Shown here in pieces: positions 35,520 through 47,010 of a stretch of 64,000 bases of DNA. Origin of the DNA: Ligustrum vulgare. Lineage: Eukaryota > Streptophyta > Magnoliopsida > Lamiales > Oleaceae. The DNA is taken from contig OY743190.1 of assembly GCA_963555705.1 (NCBI GenBank), positions 33,710,929-33,774,928 of the forward strand. Direction: 5' to 3'. The position numbers and the translations under genes are program-made. The notes under the pieces are model-generated. The model made no database searches and was not told the origin of the DNA. It worked only from the letters and a program-made list of their open reading frames with translations. How positions within the stretch are numbered: the stretch's first letter is position 1; every line of letters begins with the position of its first letter.

Positions 35520-37410
35520 AAATTGACCTTCAGGTACAAAAAAAATAACAAATTGTCACATTTTCACTAAAATGTGACAAAATGTCATTTTTTAGCTACA
35601 AGAAAAGATAATTTAAAAAGTAAAGTGGTACAATTATTATAATATTTTGAATAAAATTAATAACTTATGAATTTATTTTAAGGTTTTAATTTATGTTTAA
35701 TTAAAGAAACTAATATACATGTCAATTTTTTTAAAAATAGGTGACATTGTATCATTTTTTTTTTTTTAAAGTGACAAATTTATTAAAAAGGTCATACTGT
35801 CACTTTTTTTTTTAAAGTCGCGGTATGCCACTTTTTCATGTGAAACTGATAAATGTAAGGTGCTTGTTGAGATCAAACATCGGAGAAGTGTCATGTTGTC
35901 ATTTTTTTTTAAAAAAAAAAGTCACAACCTGCCAATTTTTCATATGAAGCTGATGAATGCAAAGTGCTTGTTGAGATCAAGTATTGGAGAAGTGCCATTC
36001 TATCACTTTTTTTTACAAAAAAGTAGCAACCTGCCATTTTTTCATGTGAAGTTGATGAATGCAAGGTGCTTTTTGAGATCAAATATCGAAGAAGTTTTAT
36101 GCTAACACTTTTTTTTAGAAAAAGTCGTAGCCTACCACTTTTTCATGTGAAGCTGATGAATGCAACGTGCTTGTTGAGATCAAACATCCGAGAAGTGTCA
36201 TTATAATACTTTTTTTGAAAAAAGTCGCAACCTGCCACATTTTCATGTGAAGCTGATGAATGCACAATCCGAGAAGTGTCATTCTGTCACTTTTTTATAA
36301 AAAAGTCGCAGCTTGCCAATTTTTCATGTGAAGTTGATGAATGCAATGTGCTTGTTAAGATCAAGCATCGGATAAGTGCCATCCTGACATTTTTTTAAAA
36401 AAAGCCACAAACTGCCACTTTTTCATGTGAAGTTGGTCAATACACATCACCATTGGAGAAGTGTCATTCTATCACTTAAAAAAAAAAAAGTCGCATCTGC
36501 CGCTCTTCCATCTAAAAAGTGACACAATGCCAATTTTTTGAGATAGTGTAATGAATATTGCAAAAATTGAAAACGTGACATTCAAATAGAAAAAAGGAGT
36601 AAAGTGTCACTTTTTAGTTCAAATAAAAAGTGATAAAAAGTGATATTGTGTCACATTTTTTTAAAAAGTGGCATTGCATCACTTTTTTTTAAAAAAAGTG
36701 AGAAAATTATTAAAAAGTTAACAAAATTTTTTAAAAAGTGACCTTTTTAGTAGAATTTTTTTTCGAAAAAAAGTAGTATTTGGTCAATTTTTCTTTAAAA
36801 AAGGGTATTGTATCACATTTTAGTTTAAAAAGTGACATTTAATCATTTTTTCTTTTTAAAAAAAAAAAGTGATAAAATGATAAAAAGTGACATTGTGTAT
36901 TGTGTCACTTTTTTATTAAGAAAATAATAAAAAGTGACATTCAAGTAGCAAAAAGTAACAAAATATTACTTTGTTTTTACTAAAAAGTGACACTGTATCA
37001 CTTTTTAATTAAAAGAGAAGGCGAGTTAAAACAAAAAGTGATAAGGAAAAAAAAAGTGGCATTGTGTAATATATCTATTAATGTTTGTGGACTTATGTAA
37101 TTTATTAGCCAATGATTAATATTGAAAAAAAATATGAAATTGACCTTAAAGTAGAAAAAAGTGACAAATTGTCACTTTTTAGTTAAAAGAAAAAGTGATA
37201 AAAAATGAAATTATTTAAAAGGCACAATTATTCCAATATTTTGAATAAAATTAACAAGTCATGAATTTATTCTAAGGTTTTATTTTATGTTTAATTGAAA
37301 AAGTAACGTATATATCAATTTTTTAAAAATAAGTGACATTATGTCACTTTTTTTAAAAAGTGACAAAATTATTTAAAAAGTGACAAAAACATTAAAAAAG
37401 TGACACCCAA
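35520..37410. repeat. GTGACA/TGTCAC-rich array with flanking direct repeats
   Basis: The stretch is packed with AAAAAGTGACA and its reverse TGTCACTTTTT. Its two ends are diverged direct copies: 35520-35760 and 37130-37370 share ACAATTATT, AATATTTTGAATAAAATTAA, ATGAATTTATT and TTTATGTTTAATT in the same order. The middle contains a 100-bp tandem repeat (35816-36490). There is no coding potential beyond accidental frames. It may be a decayed repetitive element or satellite; its origin is unknown to me. Confidence 0.75.
35816..36490. repeat. About seven tandem copies of a ~100-bp unit
   Basis: Each unit runs GTCGCAACCTGCCACTTTTT, then CATGTGAAGCTGATGAATGC, AGGTGCTTGTTGAGATCAA, CATCGGAGAAGTGTCATT and a T/A-rich linker ending at the next GTCGC. 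Unit starts are at about 35816, 35920, 36023, 36124, 36223, 36304 and 36403. Units 5 and 7 are shortened in the middle. Confidence 0.85.
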
Positions 37411-37449
37411 GATTTACAAAGTATTTTTACTTCCTAAAAATTTCAAAAG

Positions 37450-37939
37450 TGTATTTTTATAAATGATCTAAAAATAAGGATATTTGTGTTAATACCCCCA
37501 ACATAAAAACTGACAATGTCAATTATATAAGCCAGAAAGAAATGTATAATCAAACTTGAATTCGTATTCACTAAGAGCATGATATCAAGATTAATTATAT
37601 TTTTTTTGTCAAGTAAAAGAAGTTACTTTTTTCCAAAGTAAAAACCATAATGAAAACTATACAATCTAGAGAATGAATTAATATATTAAACAAACGGCCA
37701 AGAAAAAAGAAAAAGAGAGAATGAAACTTGCTCTAGAGAACGGGTGGCTATTAACAGGGAAAACCCGATCGACCAAACAATAATCAATTAAACTAGTGGA
37801 AATTATACTCTCCCATGTTTATTAAGTTATAATTTCATAATTCAAATTTTGCCCATATCTTTTAAAAAATCAGGTTTTTTTTTTTAAAAAAACTTTTATT
37901 TAGATAATTTTTATTCATTAAGACGGGCGTATCTATCAC
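37450..37939. other. Left flank of the Mutator-like element
   Basis: AT-rich, no gene recognised. I searched for inverted-repeat partners of the sequence near 47300-47460 here and saw none. Confidence 0.4.
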
Positions 37940-38456
37940 ACGTTCACTTTGAAACCGCCATCTCTGAAGCAACCCTGTAGAAACGCCATCACATCTCCCG
38001 TTAACCTTCCACGCCGCTTGCCGTCTCCCCACGTCGCTCGCCATTATTTTCGACCTCGGTACCAGAAATTTAGACATTGTATACGTTTGATTGTGAAACA
38101 TTTTTTACAGAAAAAAATCTATAAAATGGTTCGATCGAGGACTGTTGATCCGTCGAAGAAGGAGGACGAGCATGGGAATAGAAGAGATAACAGGAAGAGG
38201 CTTATAATGCATGAAGAAACTTCATCAAAAAAACCGAAATCTGCTGTGTCGGGATTGATATTGTCGAAGAAGGTATTTCTATTTTAGTTAGTTAAATGTT
38301 GAAAAAGTCACAATGCGCAATAATGAAGTTGAATGTAATTGATTTTCTATGACATGATTTTGTTCCATCATGGTCACAAAATTTTAGGACGAAATTTGAA
38401 TATTTTTTAATGAGGGTGTTTAGGAATTGATTCTATTTGATTTTGAAATGATTATT

Positions 38457-38773
38457 GTTGTAATTTTGATTTTGTGACCTCCAATTTACCTTCTGTGACT
38501 CGTCACTTTATAAATTTGTGACCAATCATAGTCACAAATTTATGACCAATGTTCATGTTTCTTGCCATTCACAGTCACAAATATTTTACAGTAATCTTTT
38601 GATAAAAATGTGACTAATGTTCATGTTTCTTGCCATTCACAAGATTGTGACCAATATGTCATTTGATTTGAGATAGTTGTGACCTCTGTTGAGTTGTAAT
38701 TTTGATTTTGTGACCTCCAATTTACCTTCTGTGACTCGTCACTTTATAAATTTGTGACCAATCACAGTCACAA
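38457..38773. repeat. 85-bp direct repeat in intron 1 of the Ulp1 gene
   Basis: 38457-38537 and 38693-38773 are almost identical. The shared text includes TTTGTGACCTCCAATTTACC, CTTCTGTGACTCGTCAC and TTTGTGACCAATCA. Both copies are rich in TGTGACC. Confidence 0.9.
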
Positions 38774-40117
38774 TATTTTAAGCATAAGATGTGTGTTTAG
38801 AAACTGATCATGTCTTATTATAGGATTGAGCATTGTTATAGTTTTGATCTTGTGACCTTTCGAAATTTTGGTGTTGTGAGTAATCATTTCATAAAAATGT
38901 GACTAATGTCATGTTTCTTGTCATTCACAAGTTTGTGACCAATCTGTCATTTGATTTGAGATAGTTGTGACCTCTTTTGATTTGAGATAGTTTGTGACCA
39001 ATCTGTCATTTGATTTGTGTATTTATAGACTTTAATATACAATTTATGTTTTAAAATAATGCAGCATTGGAAGTTCGTTATTCCTCCAGACCTTTGGTTT
39101 CCAGGGAAGATTACAACGAATTTCACAAAGGGGGTACTAAAAAATATTGTAACAAAATTCAGTGATGCCCAGCGAGAGATATTCTTGAGGACTTGTTTCT
39201 CGCTCTTCATGCACACTCATGAAATTGTGGTTCAACCACAATTAATACACTATTTTTTATTGAGGCGGGTCAATTATCCCGATGAAGATGAGATGTGGTT
39301 CAACATTTTCGGACGATTTGTTAGGTTTTCATTGTCGGAGTTTTGTTTAGTCATTGGTCTTGGACAAGTCGGTAATGATGATAGAAAGAAATTTGAATCC
39401 ATTCCATCAAAATTGAAGGAAACATATTTCATCAAGTTCAAAGTTGTGACCAACGAAGACGTTCGAGATGTGTTCATTACAGCTCCTGTTATTCCAGATA
39501 TAGATATAGATATCGTTAGACTTGGGATTTTGTACTTCATTATGTCTTTTTTGTTATCGACATCATACAAAAAGGTCATTGACCATTACCTGTTTTGTTC
39601 TTGTTGAAGATTTTGATTTGATGAACAATTTCCCTTGGGCCAAACACTTGTTTAAGAGCACCGTAACTTCTTTGAGGGAAGATTTCGTGAAAATGAATAG
39701 TCATTATAGATTAAAAGGCCTCCTCGTTGCATTTCAAGTGTGGATTTATGAGACTATTCATTGTCTTGATGGAGTTGTGGTTAAAAAGATGTGTAGTAAG
39801 TACCCCCGCATATTGAATTGGAAAGCGGATGAGCAACCCTTAGCTGCTAAATTGGAAGGAACAGAATTATTATCCAATCCTAATGTAAGGATTGATATTC
39901 ACTTTTGTGACTATTTTGTTTCATAATGTCTTATATAATATATGTAGCTTTTGTTCACATTTTTATCATTTAATGTGTATTAGCATATTCAAGTAAACTA
40001 TTTGGATCCTTCTGCTACGGAAATGATGATGCCTTATATGAGTGGGGTGCCATACAACAAACTAGTGCAACCAAGGCTTGCGCATGATACAGGAACAAGT
40101 TCAGAGGGAGTTCTGAA

Positions 40118-40335
40118 GAAAAAATCTCCTGGTCACAAGGACAAATCTTCTGGTCACAAGGACGGGTCTTCTGGTCACAAGTTAAGATCATCAGATCACA
40201 AGACAGGATCATCTGGTCACAAGTCAGAATCACATGCTCACAAGTTAGGATCAGATGGTCACAATCCAGGACCAGATGGTCACAAGTCAGGATCTGGAGG
40301 TCACAATAAATCTTTTTCTGGTCACAAGGCAGACA
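40118..40335 (+). repeat. In-frame GGTCACAAG repeat encoding Gly-His-Lys units
   Basis: Ten units spaced by about 21 bp, each centred on GGTCACAAG or a variant (GATCACAAG, GCTCACAAG, GGTCACAAT). They give SGHK/DHK/AHK/GHN every seven residues. The same heptamer fills the element's non-coding parts. Confidence 0.9.
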
Positions 40336-42839
40336 TTGGACAGCCTAATCCACATGACGATGATGATTTCGTTGATCCTCCATCAAGATTTGTTCCAACA
40401 TCAAGTGCTGAAGATTCTCTAAAGGAAGGGCTCACAACACACCCACCTGAATGTTCTTGCGTCGATGTAAGTTATTGACAACTATTTTATAATTATAATT
40501 TGATTAGAGCATAATACCTATCGAATTTTCCCATGTGGCAGATATGTGACAAACTGAAAAGTGATATGAGTTCCCAGCTATGTGACTTGCAGGCGAAGAA
40601 TGAAATCCTGACATCAGAAGTTGTGTCTTTGAGGGCAAACTTGAGTGCACTAAGGTCACAGAACACTCTCTCAGACGCAATCAAAAGGAGATAAAAGGTG
40701 ATATATTTGAAATCAAATCGAAAATGAGCACGTTCATGGAAGGTGTGAACCAGTTGGTATCAAAAGCAATGGAAGACTTGCAGAAAAAGATGGGTGAATC
40801 ATCTAAACAACATATTCCAATACCATCAGAAGTTGAGAATCCAAAAGGAAAAAGCAAGGTGGAAGATGATAGTGGTGGAACAGATTCCTATTTTGAACAA
40901 TTTCTGCCACCTTCATTTGATCTCGGTGTTGGGTCAACCCAGTCCCAATTACAGGAACACCAGCAAGCTGATGTATTTTGTGACCCGACGTTGCAGAAAA
41001 AAGTTGATGATGTAATTGCAGATGTTTTGGAATCAACAGAACCTGACAATATTGAGGTAAATTTAACAATTTTCATCATATATGTGACCAAATCATACAT
41101 CATTGACCAACTGTATGTGAACCCTTGCTGTCTATGACCTGTTGCAATGTATATGACCCCTTGCTGTCTGTGACCTGTGTTTAATAATAAACATGAGATG
41201 TTTGAATACCTGTCTTAATAATATATGTGACCTGTTTTTAACCCTTGACCAACTGAACTCAATGTCTGTGACCCCTTGCTGTATGTGACCTGTTTCATTA
41301 CTTCTGTGACCTAGCTGAAGAATATATTACGTTCTGTGACCTAGCTGATGAACATATTATGTCCTATGACCTGTGATGTTTATTTCATTGTTGTAGGTAT
41401 CACCACTTGCTACACCAACTACAGGGGAGGAGGAAGATAAATCATCTGAACTGCTCGTGAAAAGGGCTCCTAAACTAACAAGGATTCTTAAATCGCCCTT
41501 CATTGTTGAGGAAGGAAAACAATCAAAGTGTGTTGACAGTGCACCAATTTTTTCGAAGTATAACGTGCATGTGGAAGATGCCGATCTTGTCACATATCAA
41601 AATTAATAGGGGTTTCAAACCCAAAAACAAGTAGTATTCATTGGTCACAAACTATGTGTATTTATTTTTTTATGTGCTGCAAATAGTATATAAGTATTTG
41701 TTGTTTTGTTTATAGGAAAAAGTTCAACGAAGAAGACGACATCATAGATCCTGCTTTTGTATTTGGAACCATCCCTGCAGGTTACAAAACTTGGTGGCAT
41801 CAGTTGAGTGATCCAGAGTTATCATTGTGTAGCACGGTATGATTTCACTTAGAATATCACTGCTGTATTATATAATTGTGACTTTCTAATTGTGTACTTT
41901 CATGTCAACTGTAATAGCACATGGATGTATGTTTTTACTACATACGTCAACTTGCCAGTTTTGGATACAATGTCAAGATCAAAGCCACGACAACAGACTC
42001 TCTATTCCAAGCCAAGATAAAAAATATTTATCCACACTTTCAGAAAGATCCAAACATGAATATGTCTGATTCAAACCTTATAGATTACGTTACTGGACGT
42101 TTGTCATTGAGTAGTCATTGGGCCGATGTTGACCATGTCTTTATTCCGATAATATCTAGTAATCGTGCTCATTGGATTCTGGGGAAACTCGATGTAAAAA
42201 ACTGTGAAATATACATATACAATTCTAGCAGCAAGACTTACAGGGAAAATCTAGTACTTGATGGGATCCAACCATTTTCTCAAATTATCCCACATTTAAT
42301 GAAAGTTGTTGGTATTTGGAAGGGAAGATCTGGTGATTGTCGTGAAGAACAAACAAATTTGAATATAAGAATTGTCAGGAACATTCCGCAACAGCAAAAT
42401 GGGTAAGTTTGTGACTTGATTTGTCAAGTACATACATGTTATTGTGACCTGCATAAGTACTAATATATTATCCTGTGATTATTTTTTCAGCCATGACTGT
42501 GGACTTTTCGTGATTAAATATGCGGAGTACCTACTGCATGATGATCTCGGAAATATGCCGATGAATTTTGATTCTTCTAGAGCTAGACTTGACATAGCTT
42601 CATTGTTGTTTAAACACCGGAAAATTATGCAGGTCACAAAGCGTGGATAACAAAAGGGAGATAACATCTTGGTAGAGTGATAGTTGAAGCTATATGATGT
42701 ATTTTCCAATGAAGAATAGTTTTTGTTTTTTCCAAAAAACTTGTAATGAACATGACCGTGATATACTTTTGACCATATAGTTTAGTTCTTTCAGTTCTGG
42801 GTTTTTTTTTTTTTTTAATTTGAATAATGTGATTGTCGT

Positions 42840-43260
42840 TTGTCACAATTCATCCTATTTGGTCACAGGTAATATGCTGACAGGCCACAATGTAATTGTC
42901 AGAGGTCACAAATTCAACCTATGCTTTATATGTCCCCAGGTCACACATTATATCAGAAACTGGTAATAGGTCACAGTCCCACTGGTTATAGTTCATTGTT
43001 AACAATCCAGGCTAATACAAAGGTTATAGATTATATGGTAACAGGTCACATTTCAGACTTTTACCTGTTTTATATGGTTACAGATTATAACAAATTATGT
43101 ATTGACAGCATGTCACTGATCAGACGTCAATTATTAAAGGTTACAGTTTCACATAGAGTAAGTCACAAATCGTGTAACAGATTTGATAACAGGTCACAAG
43201 ACATAAATGCAAATAATGGAATAACGATGAAAAAAAGAATCCTTAGTAATTTTTGTCCCT
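42840..43260. repeat. GTCACA-rich gap between Ulp1 and transposase genes
   Basis: About ten GGTCACA-like words, all in this orientation, in DNA between the two converging genes. Example neighbours are TTTGGTCACAGG, GAGGTCACAAAT and CAGGTCACATTT. No gene. Confidence 0.8.
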
Positions 43261-43343
43261 GATCATTTCTTCAGTTGCCTATCTTTTATGGTCTTCAGTT
43301 TTGACTGGCTATGGCTTAATGGAACCAAGCTGCTGCACGATCT

Positions 43344-45862
43344 TCAATTGTGACCATGTTCTCCACAGCGTCCACATTTCACAATTTGTTTTCTTTCCAA
43401 ACACGATCTTCTCCTCTTTTTAGTTGGCCTTCCGGAACTCCTTTTTTGCTTTGGAGCCAATACAATCTTGTCGAGTACTTCTTCAGACGTTGTCCACTGG
43501 TTTTCATTTCCCACCGGGAATACAGTTTCTTTGTAAGCATTGATGTAGGCCTCTCGTGTGTAATAGTATGAACAATATTCATATGGATCCATCTTTCGAT
43601 TTGCAAGCACGGCTAGTGTGTGAGGACATGGTAATTGATCTACTTGAAGCATTCTACAAGTACAAGTACGTTGATTTATATCAACCACAAATGACGTGCT
43701 ATCATCACTAACTAAGAAAATGGTTTGATTGGCAGCACATACCTGCAGATAATGATGAGAAGTATTTGGTCACAAAAAAAGCTTACTCATACTTCAGGTC
43801 ACACAGGCAAGGTTTCAGGTCACACAAGTCAAAAAATAACATTCCAAGTAATATAATTTAAATAATTATATATCAGGTCACAGATAAGATTTCAGGTCAC
43901 AGAATAAGATATTAGCTTACAAAATTTAAATGCAATCAAATTCATCAATTCTTTAAATAAGATTTCAGGTCACACAAATATGATTTCACGTCACACAAGT
44001 CACAGAGATAAGATTTCAGGTCACAGAATAAGATATTAGGTCACAGAATTTATATGCAACCAAATTCTTTAAATAAGATTTCAAGTCACACAGGTCACAG
44101 AATAACATTTCAAGTCACAGGATAGGATATTACCCTCATATTCCTCAATTCTATGCTCGTTTCTCTCATCTGCTTCTCATATTTGGTCGTGAGCCTTGTG
44201 AAGGTTCCATGTGCATTATCTCTGTTTTTACAAAACCATGCTTGTATAGTTTTCCTCAATGACTCCAGCAAAGCTACAACAGGGTAGTTTTTGGCTACCT
44301 TTGTGACCGCATTCAATGATTCCACTATATTAGACGTCATTGTTGAGTATCTGTTTGTTGGCATATGGAATCGTGACCACCTCTCAGGTCCAACTTCTTT
44401 CTACGAAGAGAAAACATTAGAATAAGTAATAAGTTACTACAATTGAAATGATATAGCCGTCAAATTTAATTGAGAATTCTACATTACCAAGTACTTGAGT
44501 AATATTTTGACCAGATTTACCAAAATGTTTCTTCAAATTTTGTAGCAAGTGATATGAACAAATTCCATGACATGTTCCCGGATACACAACTTCAATTGCC
44601 TTCCTTATACTGTCATGTCGATCAGAGACAAAACATAGTCCCTTCCTTTCCTTGTAAGCCTTCTTCAAGTTGGCAAGAAACCATGCCCATGATTTGTCAT
44701 TCTCGTTATCTCCAATTCCAAATACGAGTATGAATATGTTATTATTCGCATCTTGTGTACAAGCAGTGAAAAGAGTACCACCATAGTGACCATTTAGGTA
44801 TGTACCATCTACCACGATCACAGGTCTACAATGTTCCCATCCAACGATCGATGCACCTAACGCCATAAAGCAATAAATGAACCTATTGTGACCATCCAAC
44901 TTTATACCTATGATCGAGCCAGGATTTGTATGTTCAAGCATGAAGAAATAATTTGGTAATGTCTTGAAATATTCTGTTGGATCACCCCTAATCATTTTCA
45001 AAGTTTGCTCACGAGATCTCCAAGCCTTTACGTAGTTCAATGAAACTCCATATATATGCAACACGTCGTTACGTATATCATTCGGAGTATATATAGTACG
45101 CGATGAGGAATACTTATACTTGATGCATGATGATACAACAGAAGTTGAGACTTTCCTATGAGATCCTAAGACAATGTTCGATGTACATGTGTGGCCATCA
45201 ACCAACTTTCTAATTTTGAATAACTCTGTTTTCCCCAATCTGGATGATCCGCTTATCCATCTGCACTCATCATGTAAACACTTGACAAGATACTTCTTTT
45301 TGTCCGATCGAACAACCATATACTCAAACATGTTCTGTATTGCAAAAAATGACAAGCTCAATTTTAGAATTTCTTTGTTGTGGAAAACGTTTCCTTCTGA
45401 TACATCTCTCGCATCAGCAATAGATACAATTGAGACCATATCATCAGGAATGTGACCTGTTTCTTCAATTGTTGCCTCACATATTTCTGATGCTATCTTC
45501 TCCAATGAATATAATTCTCTACATGAATTTTCATGCATTGGTACTGGCTCCATATATGGAAAAATATCACTTGCTTGTCCACTGACTGCTAATGTGACAT
45601 CAATGTATATGGGATATTTGGAAGGGTCAGAATCTATACTTTTGAGCTTCAAATAAGACACCACATTTTTATCATTCAGTATTCTGACAGGAGGCAAGTT
45701 GCTACTCAATACGTAATTCATTGAAACTGCGACTTTCAAAGGATTCAACGTGAATTCGGACATCACAATCTGAACGAGCTTCATATAAACACAATTATTT
45801 TCAACCAAAACTAATGACGAGTGCGCTCCATGCACCAAACAAACATGAAAGTGATCCATACC
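43344..45862 (-). pseudogene. MURA-type Mutator transposase with internal gap
   Basis: On the minus strand three coding exons are read: 45862 to about 44494, 44400-44134 and 43742-43344. Exon 1 holds the N-terminal MuDR domain (MVVRSDKKKYLVKCLHDECRW, then GHTCTSN) and the MULE catalytic core: VIVVDGTYLNGHYGG (first Asp), LCFVSDRHDSIRKAI (second Asp) and HGICSYHLLQNLKKHFG. Exon 2 has MTSNIVESLNAV (probably including the catalytic Glu). Exon 3 has the SWIM zinc finger (RTCTCRMLQVDQLPCPHTLAVL) and a partial zinc knuckle CGRCGEHGHN. The segment usually linking core and MTSN motif, some 70 residues, is missing, so this copy may be internally deleted. The first exon starts at a TTTGCAG acceptor; Met at 45859 is a possible start. 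An upstream leader exon near 47200 is likely. Confidence 0.85.
43770..44133. repeat. GTCACA-rich intron 2 of the transposase gene
   Basis: The intron is built of short modules such as GATTTCAGGTCACACAAGTCA and GAATAAGATATTAGGTCACAG, repeated in variants. Spacing is about 20-30 bp. Confidence 0.8.
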
Positions 45863-45889
45863 CTGCAAATATATCACAAATGTTAATAT

Positions 45890-47010
45890 TTTGGTGATTA
45901 AATTTAGCTACAGGTTACAGATTGATATGACAAAAATTTGCTACAGGTCACAGACTAAGTGCGGGGGTCACAGATTTTAATACCAGGTCACTAAACAAAA
46001 CAAGGGGTCACAAGGCTTAGTTACAGGTCACAGATTTTAATGTGTAGGTAACATAGTTAGACTACAGGGTTTAGTTGAAGGCCACAGGGTTTAGTTACAA
46101 GTCACATGGCTTAGTTGCAGGTCACAGGGTTTAAGTGTAGGTCATAGAACAAAGCCACAGGTGACATGGCTTAATTGCAGGTCACAAAGCATCGTTGCAA
46201 GTCATAGGGTTTAAGCCGCCGCCAGTCACAAGGCATAACGACAGGTCACAGGAGTTAATGTGTAGGTCACACAACAAATCCACAGGTCACAAGGCTTTGT
46301 TCCAGGCCACAGGATTTTAAGTGCAGGTCACATGATGCAAACAGAGGTCACAAATATTAAATTAAACAGATCACACGATTCAGATGCATGTCACATAATT
46401 AACTGCGGGTCACAGCAACATCTGTGTTGGTCACAAGATTAAGCCACGGGTCACAAGATATAGTGGAAGGCCACAGGGTTTAGTTGCAAGTCACATGGTT
46501 TAGTTGCAGGTCACAGGGTTTAAGTGTAGGTCACAGAACAAAGCCACAGGTGACATGGCTTAATTGCAGGTCACAAAGCATCGTTGCAAGTCACGGGGTT
46601 TAAGCCGCCGCATGTCACAAGGCTTAACGACAAGTCACGGGAGTTAATGTGTAGGTCACATAATAAATCCACAGGTCACAAGGCTTTGTTCTAGGCCACA
46701 TGATTTTAAGTGCAGGTCATGCAAACAGAGGTCACAAATATTAAATTAAATAGATCACACCATTCAGATGCAGGTCACATAATTAACTGCGTTGGTTACA
46801 GCACAAAGCCACAAGTCAGAAGGCTTAGTTGCAGGTCACAAGGCATAGTTGCAAGTCACAAGGTTTAGTTGCAGGTCACATGGCTTCGTTCCAGGCCACA
46901 TGAGTTAATGTGTAGGTCACAGAACAAAGCCACAGGTCACAACATTTAGTTCCAGGCCACAGGGGTTTAAGTGCAGGTCACATAATGCAAACAGAGGTGA
47001 GAAACATCGA
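45890..47010. repeat. Dense GGTCACA array with a ~400-bp segmental duplication
   Basis: GGTCACAG/GGTCACAA and variants recur about every 20-25 bp with filler words TTTAGTTGCA, TTTAAGTGTA and AAAGCCACA. A block from about 46072 to 46400 is repeated at about 46468-46785 with few changes (GGCCACAGGGTTTAGTT, AGGTGACATGGCTTAATTGC, TTTAAGCCGCCGC occur in both). A third partial copy follows. It lies in the leader intron of the transposase gene. Confidence 0.9.

Larger units (their letters stand above)
38126..42650 (+). pseudogene. Ulp1-like (C48) protease gene of the MULE, damaged
   Basis: I read eight exons: 38126-38272, 39065-39884, 39984-40466, 40542-41056, 41397-41609, about 41717-41839, 41918-42402 and 42491-42650. 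Exon 1 is basic (nuclear-signal-like). Exon 2 matches the DUF1985-type domain of MULE Ulp1 proteins (WFNIFGRFVRFSLSEFCLVIGL, then EDFDLMNNFPWAKHLF). Exon 3 encodes ten Gly-His-Lys-type repeats. Exon 4 is a coiled coil. Exons 7-8 form the peptidase: HWILGKLD supplies the His, IYIYNSSSKTY has Asn where the catalytic Asp (YDS) is expected, and NGHDCGLFVIKYAEYL supplies the Cys. Ulp1 enzymes cleave SUMO-like proteins. Damage: one-base shifts near 39592 (a TTTT run) and near 40665, and a stop at 41607. Probably inactive. Confidence 0.75.

Noticed and set aside
35860..36105. Frame with repeated VEIKHRRSVM-like text
   Set aside because: It is one reading of the 100-bp tandem repeat; frame breaks occur in other units.
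43350..43571. Plus-strand frame opposite the SWIM exon
   Set aside because: Shadow of the transposase exon on the other strand.
45890..47010. CRISPR-like array
   Set aside because: Repeats are only 7-8 bp, spacers are irregular and themselves repeated, and the setting is a plant nuclear transposon.
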